Below are positions 23,117-34,586 of a DNA stretch of 64,000 nt, piece by piece. Below the pieces are notes generated by a model. That model was not told the origin of the DNA. It was given only the letters and a program-made list of their open reading frames with translations, and did not search any database. The stretch is taken from assembly GCA_037501455.1 (NCBI GenBank), contig CM074856.1, positions 93,136,001-93,200,000 on the forward strand, in the 5' to 3' direction. The DNA comes from Lantana camara (lineage: Eukaryota > Streptophyta > Magnoliopsida > Lamiales > Verbenaceae). A program made the position numbers and the translations under genes. Numbering within the stretch: position 1 is the first letter of the stretch; each line of letters begins with the position of its first letter.

Positions 23117-25267
23117 TAACCCTTACCACCCAGGACAGGATGATCAATCGGTACAAGAATCCCATTGATCGGGAGCCCTTTCGATTCGCCAAACCTCCTG
23201 GTGAATGTCCGGGTAGTCCGAGTTTGGTTGGGACTTTTGCAAGAGATAGCCGTCAGCCCATGCTTCCCCAGTTCTCTCAATACATAAGCCCCTGGGCCCC
23301 AGGAAGTGTAACAGTCTCGCCAAAACAGGACAGGATCAAGATTGGTTTTATTTTCCAAAATCATTTGTTCATTTGAAATCAAGATATAATTATAATATAA
23401 GTTTTGGTCAAATCAACATATAAGAGGGTTGTAGGGTTTATATTATACCCTAACAATTCCTCACCTGTACCGGACAAAAAGGGAAGAACAAGGACTCCTC
23501 AAACCCTACTCGACGTGCTCAACGTCCTCCTGAGAACTCTCTGGACAAAGGAAACAAGACACGAGTGAAACTCGACTCAATATGAACCAGATATGACGCA
23601 CGGCAAGTGAATTACTTACTTAAGACATGAATATGAAATCATATGATATTAATGACATGTTCAAGTGCTCCATTTAATGCATAATATAACATTTAAATGC
23701 CTAACAAGGCGCACATGAAATTTGTGAAACTAATTCACGTCATTCAAGCGATACAAATGCATATAAGAACAAGTATAAGCATATAATCAATAAATAATGA
23801 GTTATAAACAAGTTTGGAGATGGAAACCTGCGAGAAAAAGGAAATGAAAACACAAAAAGAGCTCCCGAGCGAAATTAGGCGAAAGTAGACAGATTTCCAA
23901 AACGGACAAGCTGTAGTAAAACTGGAATATCTTGAGTTTTAGGAAAGGGAATTGAGTTTTGTTTCTTTTGAATGAAACTAGACACATAGACCTTTAAAAT
24001 GATATATGGCACGAAATTTGGTTCAAAGCGAGGTGAAAATGGCCTAAGCTTAAAGTTGGGTGAAAGCAGATTTTCGGCGAAGTGGCGACACCAAAAAGAA
24101 TTGATTATCTCTCACAAATGACAAAATATATTGAGATGATTACAATTGGTGGTTATTCTAGACTTCAAGAGGTTTCCAACGGTTCAAAAATTAGGTCAAT
24201 CGGAGATCGTACGAGGGAGTAACCGGCTGGGTAAAACCAAGGTAGAAATTTACCCCGCCGGGGAGAGCAGGTGCAGAAACCCTTCTGTAACAAACTACCC
24301 GCCCGGGTACTTTTGTGGGCAAAAACTACCCGGCCGGGTAGTCCTCCAGAACAGAAAAAACGTAGAAAAACAGGGGAAGCTCGCGGGAGAAGAAAACCAA
24401 ACCCCCAAATCACCCCAAACCTCAACCACAAGCACCCAAAACACCAAACAACATGCATACAATCATTATATGTCATTTAGGCCACTTATAATCCAAAGAA
24501 ATATGCTTAGATTCACAAATACTCATCCAACAAACCCTTAATTACCATAGTTATGAATGCATCAAAGTTCAAGTAAAACATGTCAAATAAGCTTGAGATT
24601 AGCTCAAATTCTTCACATAAACTTCAAAACATGCCAAAAAAACCCAAAGAAAGTGAAAGCCCTAGTCTAAACTCACATTCATCTAGTATACAAGTTTCTA
24701 ACATACCTTGCAAATGGAAGAAAAAGAAGGGGAAAGGAAGAAGAGATGGTCTTGGAATGAATTCCTTGAAGAAAAGATGGAAGAAAGCTCAAATCTCTTG
24801 TTGTCTTGTGAATTGAAATGAAAGAGATGTCTTGCCCTTGTTCTTGGTTCTTGGAAGATGAAGATGAAATGAAGAAATGTATGTATAGGTATGTGTATAT
24901 AGATATATCGATCAAGTGGGGAGAAAAAGGAAGAAATTGCACTTTGGTCCTTATATAATTTAAAAGAATGCAATTAAGTATGAGATGTTATGTATATAAC
25001 AAATCAATTCTCATCAAATTATCAATCAAGTACCAAACTTTTCCAAGAGGGCAATTAAAGACAATTAAGAAAAATTCTTACAATTACAAGATAATTAAAC
25101 ACTTAGGCATGCTCGGAAAATTAAATAACATAAATCACGAAAAGAAATCATAAAAGAAAGGTTTAAATCACACAATTAAATCAATAAAAGGAATTAAATA
25201 AGCCTAATCCTCAAAACTCTCACGCGTGGCGCGTGTACCTGTACAGTCGAGAAGTCGGGGTGTCACA
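23117..25267 (-). repeat. Solo LTR E, 5' part
   Basis: It begins with the second TAACC copy and ends, on the plus strand, with GGGGTGTCACA. The conserved AG|GTGAGG donor is at 23464-23463, so the LTR intron was about 0.7 kb before element B inserted into it. A cluster of GC palindromes lies at 24241-24341. Confidence 0.8.
24241..24341. repeat. Cluster of GC palindromes in solo LTR E
   Basis: The cluster holds GGTA...TACC, CCCC/GGGG around CG, TACCCG/CGGGTA, and a perfect 16-bp palindrome CTACCCGGCCGGGTAG (24326-24341). Confidence 0.7.
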
Positions 25268-26222
25268 GGGTCACTTTGTACTTCCTCTAATTCTATGATC
25301 TTGCCTTTCTTTTCTCTAAGGAATGGTTCCTCAAGAAAAGTGGCATTTTTGGAAACAAACACCTTTTGCTCAGATTGACCATAGAAGTAGTATCCTATGG
25401 ATTCCTTAGGATAACCTACAAACTAGCATAAGTTAAAACGAGATTCTAACTTATCTCCCACTGTCCTCTTCACGTAAGCAGGACAACCCCAAATTCTTAA
25501 GTAAGAATAACTAGGATTTTACCATGCCACATTTCATAGGGCGTTTTAGGGACTGACTTAGAGGGAACTAGATTCAAAATCTTTGCTGCACTTTCTAGGG
25601 CATAACCCCAGAAAGAAGGTGGTAAGTCAGTGAAACTCATCGTGGAACGAACCAAATCAAGTAAGGTTCGATTCCTTCTCTCAGAAACTCCATTAAGCTG
25701 AGGAGTTCCCGGAGGAGTCCACTGAGAGATAATCCCATTATCTTTGAGATGATTAAGGAATTCTTCACTAAGATATTCGCCTCCTCGATCAGATCGAAGT
25801 GCTTTGATCTTGTGACCAGTTTGGTTCTCAACCTCCTTTTGAAATTCTAAGAATTTCTCAAAAGCTTCAGATTTATACTTCATTAAGTATACATAACCAT
25901 ACCGACTAAAGTCATCAGTAAAGGTTATCAAATACTGATGATTGTTTCTTGTGCTTACACTAAGCGGTCCATAAACATCAGTATGGATCAAATCCAAAAC
26001 CTTAGTGGCCCGTTCCACAGTTCCTTTAAAAGGAACTTTGGACATTTTTCCTTTGAGACAAGATTCGCAAGAAGTCAACTCTTTGAGATCATTTTCAGAG
26101 AATGATCCTAAAGTGTTTATCTTGCTAATTTTGTTCTTGGAAATGTGTCCTAATCCAGGGTGCCATAAGGGAGCTGAAACTTTGTCATCTCTCTTACGAT
26201 TAGCTTCTCGTTGCATATTCAT
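25268..26222 (-). pseudogene. Copia-1 integrase
   Basis: The intact stretch 25497-26222 gives 241 residues. The zinc-binding part shows His21, His26, Cys52 and Cys55 (HPGLGH and CESC). The core shows Asp82 (IHTDVYGP), Asp145 (RSDRGGEY) and Glu181 (SERRNRT), with the classic 35-residue spacing between the last two. The frame then breaks by an apparent one-base loss near 25513, and a TAG codon interrupts the C-terminal part near 25424. The remaining C-terminal segment runs to 25268, where solo LTR E is inserted. Integrase would join element cDNA to host DNA. This copy is dead. Confidence 0.9.
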
Positions 26223-26507
26223 AATATTGATATTCTGAGTTAGATAAAGTCCATTACTTAGAGTACCGATGTGAACGGAAGAGTTGTTCCGTTTGATAAA
26301 GTATTTACCATTCTTAATATAAGTTTCATAACCTTCACAATCTAAAATTGGAATTTAAATTATATTACGAATAATGCTCGGTACATAAAGGACTTTATTT
26401 AAGACTAACTCAAAACTACCTAAATCTAATCTAATTGTGCCTAAAGCTCGAGCTTCAACGTTTGAGTCATCGCCGATCTTCAAGACACATTCTCCTTCTT
26501 TGAGTTG
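26223..26507 (-). pseudogene. Copia-1 protease C-terminal region and linker
   Basis: The frame of the gag-protease entry continues on the minus strand after a TAA near 26508 and shows typical copia protease-to-integrase spacer features (ECVLKIGD, LGTIRLDLG). A second TAA near 26356 and further changes separate it from the integrase frame. Confidence 0.6.
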
Positions 26508-27449
26508 TTAGACTTCACTTAGCATCTGTACATCATTACAGATATGAGTTCCACAACCGGTATCAAGTACCCAAGAACTAGAATTAATAGAAAGATTTAT
26601 TTCAACGAGAAACATGCCTTTCTTTAGAGTAGCCTTGTACTCTGGGCAGTTTCTCCTCCAATGTCCCGCTTTGCCACAATGGAAGCAAACATCCTCTTTC
26701 TGATCACGCTTCTTCTTTTGGGCCTTGCCCTTCGAAACGCCACCAGTGGGCCTAAGGGGTTTCTTCTTCTTCTTTTGGGCTTTCTTGTCCTTACCTTTAG
26801 AAAGCCCAGAAGAGGAAGATGGAGCGTTCACCATCAAAACCTTATTGTCCTTCTTGATCGTGCTTTCAGCAGTCACAAGCTGACTAATCAGCTCAGCTAC
26901 AGTAGCACCAGCATGATTCATATTGAAGTTAAGGACAAATGGGTTGAATGATGGTGGGAGCGAAGCTAGCAACAAATCCACTGAAAGCTCATCTTTCAGT
27001 GGCATGTCCATGGAAGCAAGTTTCTTAGTAAGGGCGAGAAACTTGAGTCCGTATTCATGGACACTTGATCCTTCCCTCATTCTTAAGTGGAACAATTCCT
27101 TTGAAGTGTTATACCTTGTAACACGTTCATGAGGGCGGTAAAGTTTCTCTAAGTGGTCGTAAATCTCCCAAGAAAATTCCATTGCCTCATGTTGCCTTTG
27201 CAAGTCCGGAGACATGTTAGCCAACATAAGGCAACGGGCTTGGAGATTATCATCCTTTCACTTCTGAATCGCGTCCCGCTCGGCCCGAGTGGGAGCCTCC
27301 CCTTCGGGAGTAGGCTCCCCTTCGAAGAGAACATAAGTTCTCTTCTCAGAATCTAAAATGATTTTTAGATTCCTCAGCCAATCAGAATAGTTGGGACCAG
27401 TCAACTTGTTTGACTCGAGGATCGATACAAGAGGGTTTTTGGTTGCCAT
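26508..27449 (-). pseudogene. Copia-1 gag and start of protease
   Basis: It starts MATKNPLVSILESNKL and is interrupted by TGA at 27258-27260 (codon 64, where tryptophan is usual). It stays in frame through the gag core (MREGSSVHEYGLKFLALTKK, SLPPSFNPFV). A CCHC knuckle, CFHCGKAGHWRRNC, lies at 26646-26687. A lysine-rich spacer precedes it. The aspartic protease motif follows as WVLDTGCGTHIC. Gag would form the virus-like particle and bind RNA through the knuckle. Several stops show that the gene is dead. Confidence 0.9.
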
Positions 27450-29558
27450 TTCAAAACACGTAGAGAATCACAGAATCTACGAGCTAAATGGTAAAACAGA
27501 GAACTAGTGAGCATGCTGAATTATAACGATATACAAAAGATAAGGTCTTTAATCTAATGTAACTCCCACTGTTTTTCTAAGATCTAGAATTCCCAAAGAT
27601 CTAAGAGGAACACGTTTCCCAATGGGTACTAAGATCCTAGGCATTTTACCTCGAACCCACGACTCGCGGACATTCTAAGTAAGAACCCCAGGTAGGTACA
27701 ACTTACCAATTCTAACACCTTTAGAACTCTTAGTAATTGTTTTTGCATCACCTATCTTTCAATATGGACCCACGACTCGTGCGACATCCATATTTACTTA
27801 GGCATTAAGCTAGACCCATCAATCATAAGATCATGATCAAAACTTAGTTCGAACGACCCACGACTCACGGACATCGCCCTTGCCAAAATTGACCACGAAA
27901 TATTGACCATTTGAAACGATTAATTAGGTAACTAAGAACTAATGAGCTCCATTAGCTATCCCACGACTCGCGGACAATAACTAGCTTCACTTACTAAACA
28001 TAAAACCTATTGATGGAATGCTAGGAATTTAATTCAAAATTTGCATCTCGAATTAAACACCTATTTGTTCGAAATTAGCTTAATATTTAATGGGAATTTT
28101 CGAATCAACCGGAGAGTTGTCCGGTTCGACCTCACCAACATATATGTTATCCAATTTTATTAGTCTTGATTAATGCAAGTACACTTAAATGCATTTCAAA
28201 CAAGCACATAAACCGATAACATGTCCTAGCATGATACTAACATGTAATGATCATGGGTTCTACCTATCTTATGCGTGATATGTGGGAGCCACTCCACAAT
28301 CACAAGTTCTAACATACATGCCACATAAACAGTTTAAATCTCATAAAGGAAAGCGGTAACAAAATACGAGCCCTCTCTCTATTACATTTTACAATTGAGA
28401 TTCCCCTCCCTAACATTTTGAGGGGTCTTCACTTATGGCCTCCTTGTTACTTGAATGTGGTCCATCTTACTCCATGGGTGCATTGTCTCCAAAATGAAAA
28501 TAAAACCTCACCACCTATCTCTACTCTCAAATTACAATAAAAAGAAAAAGACATAAAGTAATAAGGCTCAATCTTCATATTGGCCTTAGACAATTACACG
28601 GGGCATACCCCGGCCTCAAAAACAGTAATATGGAAAGCCACATAATAAATCACATAACAATACGCACATAAGTGAGGCTCCAACCTCAATTGAAAAACGC
28701 AACTATAGGGCTCCAACCCCAATTTAAACCATCCATGTGCATGAATTAAAACCATACATAAGCCTAAACCCATGATCACCTAACATGCTTTTGCGAGAAT
28801 TTAAATTTAGCCAATAAATTAAAATTCCTGTTTCAAGTCCTAATGACTTAAAACACGACTTGATGCGAGTCCTATTTATAAAAGTTTTCAATCAATCCCA
28901 AATTAACAAAACAAATAAAATTCCAATTAATATCTGAAAATTAATAATTTTATTAAAGATATATTTTCCCAAAAAATCCCAATTTTAAGTTTTATTCAAA
29001 ATTAAAATAAATATTCAAAAATAAAATTTTAAAATTAAAAATAAAAATTGGGATTGGATTGCACGAAATACGAAAAACACTGATTACGAAAAACGGGGCC
29101 CGTGCACGAAAAGGGCTGCACGTCGCAGGAGTGCGCACGCATGCTCCTGCGCGCGTCCCTTCTCGGCAAGATGGCAGGCTGCCTAGGCGAGTAATCTTGC
29201 ACGCCTTGCGGGATTCTTGCCTAGCCTGGGTGGGCGGTGTCGGCTAGGCGCGCCCGAAACGCCTCCCGTGCGGTTGCGGGAGGGAGTAGGCACACGGCCT
29301 GTGCACACGTAGGACTGGCGGGTAGCGGCGCGCGAAGGCGTCGCGCGTGTTCGTAATCCAAGCTTTTCGTTTCGTGTTTTCGTTCAAAAGCAAAACCAAT
29401 CCAAGAAATCCAAAAACACTGTATACAGTTTCAAATCTAAAATAGTTTTCAAAAATTAAATCTTTCTAAAACAATTACAAATACTCAATCGCATCAAGCC
29501 TAAGAATTTCTACCAAATTCAGAATAATTGAGACGAATCAGAAACACGATTAACGAGG
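27450..29558 (-). other. Copia-1 untranslated leader
   Basis: This is about 2.1 kb between the primer site and the gag start. It holds four copies of a near-palindromic CCCACGACTCGCGGACA motif (27656, 27769, 27857, 27960), a hairpin at 28117-28140 and a GC-rich block (29090-29350) in an otherwise AT-rich region. No coding is evident. Confidence 0.7.
27656..27976. repeat. Four spaced copies of a palindromic 17-mer in the copia-1 leader
   Basis: Copies of CCCACGACTCGCGGACA or close variants start at 27656, 27769, 27857 and 27960, with spacings of 113, 88 and 103 bp. The core is a near-palindrome able to form a small hairpin. Confidence 0.85.
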
Positions 29559-29560
29559 TG

Positions 29561-29572
29561 GCTCTGATACCA
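29561..29572 (-). other. Primer binding site, copia-1
   Basis: The minus strand reads TGGTATCAGAGC two bases from the 5' LTR end. Confidence 0.95.
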
Positions 29573-29960
29573 CTTGTTGGAAAACACGAATCAGAAAGCA
29601 GCGGAAATTTAAAATTTTCCAATAAAAGGATCTTGGGCTCGCAATCGTGTAACCAAATTCGTAGGGATTAGAAACTTACTTTCTTAATTATCTTTCTTGA
29701 AGCGTTTCAAGCCACCCAAGAACGCTCTTCTCGCGGCTTGATCCCCTCTCCTTGGTAAAGCTCGAATCTTCAAACTTCTAACTTGAAGCTCTCTGGAGAT
29801 AGTCCACCAACTTGACTACAATCTAAGTAGTAAGGATGCTAGTTCTCTAGTTAGTGTTTAGGCTTAACCTAGGGTTTCGTTTTTCTTGGAGAAAGGATGG
29901 TGATCAACACATGAACCAAAAGAATTGCCAAATTAGCTCCAAGAGGAGCTCGAGCTCCCC

Positions 29961-29968
29961 TATTTATA
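29961..29968 (-). promoter_or_regulatory. TATA box of the copia-1 5' LTR
   Basis: The minus strand reads TATAAATAGGGG. The G-box cluster at 30306-30375 lies about 340 bp upstream. The RNA start is expected about 30 bases downstream (inference). Confidence 0.65.
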
Positions 29969-30305
29969 AGAAGGGAGTGGCCGAAATTCCTAGTTCTCAT
30001 GGACTAAGGATTTGGTCCCTCTCTCCTATTACTTGATCATCAAGTAATTTTGACTTTGACTTTGAATTCAAATTCAAATCAACTTTCAAGAGAGCTAAAA
30101 TATCCAAACTATTTTTGGATAATTTTATACTTTATTTATTTAAAATAAATAACTTATTTTATCTAATTAATTAATTCATAATTAATTAACTAGATTATTT
30201 TTCTCCAAAATTAGACTTTCTTTTTAATTTAAAATTAAATCAAAGTCTATTAAATAATTAACAAATTAATTATTTAATATATATACAATATATATATATA
30301 TATAT

Positions 30306-30375
30306 TCACGTGAGACATGTGTCATAATGACACGTGTCACTCACGTGACCCATACGTGTGGTTTCACACGTGTGG
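30306..30375 (-). promoter_or_regulatory. G-box cluster in the copia-1 5' LTR
   Basis: Counterpart of 9579-9648. It holds three CACGTG cores, a further ACGTG motif and the long inverted repeat. One core has changed to CATGTG. Confidence 0.6.
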
Positions 30376-31520
30376 AACCCTCTCGGCCAGATTAACTCGT
30401 TTAATCATTTTAAAGCCTCAACTCATGTAACCAAGTTGTTGTGTGTGACCCTCTAGGTTCTCAATTCAATTAGCAGTGACCCTAATTAATTTATTCACTA
30501 ATTAATTAATCAGTCCACAGATTAAACGACCATAGTCTAGCAACAGGTGTTTAACCCCTAGCTGAATTGGAATGTTGAGATTCGACAGAACCTTTAAGTC
30601 ATTGATTCATGTGAGATACAATCCTCCTACTTACTATCTCTCAACCAAGATCTAGGGTATGGGAATAATCAGAACCCTAATAATCCGGTCTTAAAGCTAA
30701 GTACATTTCATATCCATTTGATCTCAATCCAAGAAACCCTTTTCTTGATGTCTTGATCTACTGCCTTGGCCAAGGACTCCATATGGCATATGAATGACTT
30801 ACACAATAAGAGATCACCTTGCAAATGCAAGTGTAGGTCCTTTCTTGATTCTCATTCACTTTCATGAATCACTTGTGCAGCCCCAGCATAAGCCTTGAAT
30901 CAGTTGTCTAAGGAGACACCCTTTAAAGCTTATACCTAAGACTACAGAGTTAACTCATAAAGTGACAAGGAACCTCAAGTCTAAGGATCAATTAATCACA
31001 TCAATGACTCGTGAGATATTTCCTAATCTGGAAGTTTCCATTTCCTGAAATAGAAACTTCCTTTCCCATTTAGGAATGTTCTCACACGGGGCACCTCAGT
31101 GAACTTACTTATTGAAGTAAGCACCCTCATGTATCACGCACGTATCAACTATACACTTTGCACCTCCATGAAACAAGGTGGTCCTTCTTAAGGGCGTGAT
31201 CCCACAAGCAATCCTTAGAGGAGTCAGGTTGACACTCCCACTGTCGGTAGGACTCATCGGCTAGGAGTATTTTACTAATCATGACTTATGTGATATAGGG
31301 CTCGTTTCATGAACCATTTCACCTAAATGGTAGAGTCCTAAAGTCATCAGGATTAGGGGAGTTCTCAAATATGCACAGATAAAGTAAACGCATACCAAAT
31401 AAGAGCATATAAAGAAGTGTTGCCTCAATTCGTTATTTCATTCAAAGATTGTCTGTGATTACAATAAGGAAAAGCACAAAGCGGATATACAATGGGCTTT
31501 CTAGGGCACTATCCCTAACA

Positions 31521-32729
31521 TCTATTTGAATCTATACGAATCTATTTGAATCCCTGGGCCCCGGAGGTGTGGGTAAGGGAGACCCAGTGCGGCTGTTGGG
31601 GTCGCCAGTTATCACCCCTGTGCACACGCTCCTTTAAAGTACGTACGCGCGACTCTAAGGGTGATGGAGAAGACGTGGTGCTTTGAGCCTTCGGCTGAGG
31701 TCGGAGAAGGTACGTTGTGGGATCGCTACCCCACGTATATTGAGTTGCACGATGTGGGCACGTAACCCACGTGCAGACTTCCGGAGAAAGTTAAAATACG
31801 AGAATATGAATCTATGAATCTTATGAATTTTTGAGTTTATGCTTCCTTATGAATCTTTTGAGTCTTTTGATTAAGGAGTAAGGTTGGTGACCCGTACTCG
31901 CCGGGTATTTGAATTCTTTTGTTATGTTGATTATGAAACGGGATAGGAGAGTTTGTTTTCAATATGAGGTTTCTACGCTAAGTTATGAATTCAACTGAAT
32001 ATAAGAATCCTTATGAGTCTTAATATGAATCCATATGTGTTTTGAATCAATGAATCCTTACGAGTTTTCAAACTTAAGAACATACGAATATATGAATAAG
32101 TATGAGTTCTTTTGGAAAATGGCTTTAGTATGTAAAACCCTATTCCCGGTTCATAGTCTTTTGTTTAATACGTGTTTTACTCTATATGTATATATGTGTT
32201 GGTGTGTGTTGGCCCCCTCGCTCAGTCAGTGGACTGACCCTCGCCCCACCTATGTTTTTAGTTTGCAGGTTAGCTTTGGAAGTCTTTGGACTTCGTGCTA
32301 GGCGGCTGTTAGTGTCTGTTGAGTCTTTGTCAGTTTGTCGAAGTTGTTAAGCTTTTTGTTCTGAATTATGTTTGTAAATTCTGTATAAGTTATGCTCCGT
32401 GCATGTTTGAAGTTATGAATCGAATGTATGATTATTCGGGATAGGTTTCTAGGGCCAGTTGAACCCGTTTTGTTGTTTAATTGTTCGGGACAGGATTGGA
32501 CAGGATTGATTATTTAGTTGAACCCGTATAGTTGGTTTTGATGTATGATTGATGATGCTATCATCCTTATTGCATGAAAAGTTTTCGAAAAGTCAGCATT
32601 TCGTATTGCTTTCACTGTTATGTTTTTGCATTCTTTCATTTGTACAGGGTTAGGTACCGCCTAGCATAGGTTGGATTTTTCGTTTGTCACCCATTCGCTG
32701 TGGCATGGTACGTGTGCGGACTTTCCACT
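31521..32729 (+). repeat. Element A 3' LTR, second part
   Basis: It begins with the second TCTAT copy and follows the 5' LTR (2225 to about 3440). It includes the conserved hairpin (31598-31618) and the TTTGCAG acceptor (32267-32268). It breaks off about 60 bp before the LTR end, at CTTTCCACTT, and joins antisense copia-2 gag. Confidence 0.9.
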
Positions 32730-32730
32730 T

Positions 32731-33461
32731 CCCTTGCTGGGTTTGGCTTTCTTCTTCTGAACCTTTTTCTTGGGATTAAGAACTTTTCCTTTTCCCTTTT
32801 TCCACTTATTGGCTTTTGAAGCTGTGGAAGTCGATGCCTGGGCTAGGAGAACAGTTCCCTTAGCTTTCATTACTCCCTCTGCCACTTTAAGTTCGTTCAT
32901 TAATTCAGGTAGAGAAAAATCCAATTTGTTCATAGAATAATTTTGCCTGAATGTGTCGAACGACTTTGGCAGAGAGCATAGGATCATATCCTGTTTGCTG
33001 AGATCATCAAATTTAGCACCAAGGCTTTCAATTTCGTTCAGGCAAGCCATCATGTTCATAACATGATCCTGAACAGGTGATCCCTCAGACATCTTAGTAA
33101 CTAACAGCCTCCGCATCAATTCGAGCCTCTTGGCTCGATTCTGCCCTCCCAACATTTGATGGAGATGATCCATCATGTTCCTAGCAGTTGGCATCTCATG
33201 CATTTGATGGTTGAGAACATTGGAGATAGATGCCAGGATATAAGACCTAGCCAAATCGTTGGACTTGATCCAATTGGCACAAGCATTTCTCATATCCTGA
33301 TTAGCTGTAGTTTCCGGTACCCCTGGACAAGGTTCAGTGAGCACTTGTTTCAGATTCTCGTGACCAAGCACGATGTCAAGATTAATTTGCCAGTCAGCAT
33401 AGTTAGACCCTTCAAGCCTATTTTCCCTTAAGATCGATTGAAGTGGGCTAGCGGTCGTCAT
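32731..33461 (-). pseudogene. Copia-2 truncated second gag copy
   Basis: Residues 1 to about 243 match the complete gag at 39505-40848 with few changes. The match stops just before the CCHC knuckle (after KPSKG). The open frame continues about 22 codons into antisense element A LTR, giving a chimeric 266-residue frame that is a by-product of the junction. Confidence 0.9.
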
Positions 33462-34572
33462 TGCTTAAAACTGAAATATTTTAAAATAGTGCAAGTTATG
33501 ATTCTGTACTTTACTTCTTTTGTGTCTAACCAATAAATGAAATCCACGTAAGCATTTTTGGTTTACACAATGGTGACTTATCTAACCGCAGTTGACTCCC
33601 TGGAAGCGAGGTCGAAAACTGCTTAGAAAAGCAAGAATTAATTTTAATTAACATACCATCTAGGTAACTCTTACCAAACTATGTTAATCCACCACGTTAA
33701 ACTTTGGCCTCTAAGTGAATGTAACATAGCTCCGAAGGGAGGTTAATACATCACTTAGTCAACCGTACACCATTACCTAGAAATTCGTACGAGTAGATCA
33801 GACACTCCACGGAGGCGTGGTCGAGCTGACTTTTCCCGTATTTCATTCTATCCGTAGAAGCCTAATATTGTATACCGCGAATACATACCCGCCGAAGGGC
33901 GTAGTATATATCCACTATACTATAGACGGGTAATGGAGGCCGTGAGACTCCAACTCTTTTCATCTCGCTCCCACTTGAATTTTATAGAATTTGTGGATTA
34001 TCTTTGATTATTAAATAATCACTTTTGGCGTCTTATTAATTTTGGAAGTAATTAATCTAATTAATATGCTCCCACTAGGATTATTAAATAATCCTAATAA
34101 TATTTTAAGGCTTTAATAACTCTTTATTAATTTAAGCTAAAAAATATTAATCCAATTATGCATCGTATTTAATATCTATTAAACATTATTTATCTAATCA
34201 CATTAAATAAATCATGCATAATTAAAGCAGCATAATATCACATATTATCATGCCATTTTAAAATTAAAAGCATGCTCGCAAATAATTATCACATAATTAT
34301 CACGCTTTAAATTTTTAATGGCCCCTTAAATAAATATGTTTTAAATTATCACATAATTTAAATCATATTTACTGATTCGGTAATTAACCAGGAAGATTAT
34401 TGAAATCAATTCCCAGAAAATTACCATTCCACGCAAATTCCCAGAAACACTGGAGGGGTCACAACGGTCCCACTTAAAACCCAACCTTCTTAGACAGAAT
34501 TTACATGCACAGTATCAGATTTAAAATTATGCATCTTATGCTTTATCAATGCGAGTATATAATCAGAGTCCA
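33462..34572 (-). other. Copia-2 second leader copy
   Basis: It is nearly identical to 40849-41959. It includes four short GC hairpins (33595-33613, 33730-33742, 33804-33820, 33888-33901) in AT-rich sequence. It is not coding. Confidence 0.75.
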
Positions 34573-34584
34573 GCTCTGATACCA
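34573..34584 (-). other. Primer binding site, copia-2 second unit
   Basis: The minus strand reads TGGTATCAGAGC, two bases from the LTR end. Confidence 0.95.
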
Positions 34585-34586
34585 GT

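Larger units (their letters stand above)
12552..25267 (-). mobile_element. Solo LTR E (giant-LTR group), split by element B
   Basis: The two parts, 12552-13281 and 23122-25267, add to about 2.88 kb and together look like one LTR of the A-D group: start TGTGACACCCCG, end GGTGCGGGGGATGTGG...GTCACC. There is no primer site, body or second LTR, and the outside edges carry TSD GGGTC. This is the structure left by recombination between the two LTRs of one element. The last base of the LTR appears mutated (ACC where ACA is expected). Confidence 0.8.
8854..31520 (-). mobile_element. Copia-1: Ty1/copia retrotransposon, degenerate, with nested insertions
   Basis: The LTRs (8854-10792 and 29575-31520, about 1.94 kb) run from TGTTGG to CTAACA. 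Read on the minus strand, the order is primer site, leader, gag, protease, integrase, reverse transcriptase, RNase H and polypurine tract, which is the Ty1/copia order. The flanks carry TSD TCTAT. The coding region has several in-frame stops and at least one frameshift and is split by solo LTR E between the integrase C-terminus and reverse transcriptase. The copia lineage was not determined. Confidence 0.95.
29575..31520 (-). repeat. Copia-1 5' LTR
   Basis: It pairs with 8854-10792, with only scattered differences such as a longer TA run near 30290. It contains the presumed promoter of the element. Confidence 0.95.
1..32729 (+). mobile_element. Element A: non-autonomous giant-LTR retrotransposon, interrupted
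   Basis: The element has a 5' LTR (1-3498), a primer site, a body with no recognisable pol, a polypurine tract and a 3' LTR starting at 6093 with TGTAACATCCCG. The 3' LTR repeats the 5' LTR (position 6631 matches position 1). It is split by copia-1 and its last ~60 bp are missing at a junction near 32729. Summing the pieces gives an LTR of about 4.0 kb around a body of 2.6 kb. The two LTRs differ by many substitutions and small indels, more than the LTR pairs of B or D, so A looks like the oldest insertion. Relationship to B, C and D is seen in LTR ends, splice-like sites and the hairpin before the polypurine tract. Confidence 0.9.

Noticed and set aside
29854..30036. 60-codon frames repeated at 9133 and 29854
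   Set aside because: They are LTR repeats of copia-1, on the strand opposite to the element, without any domain.
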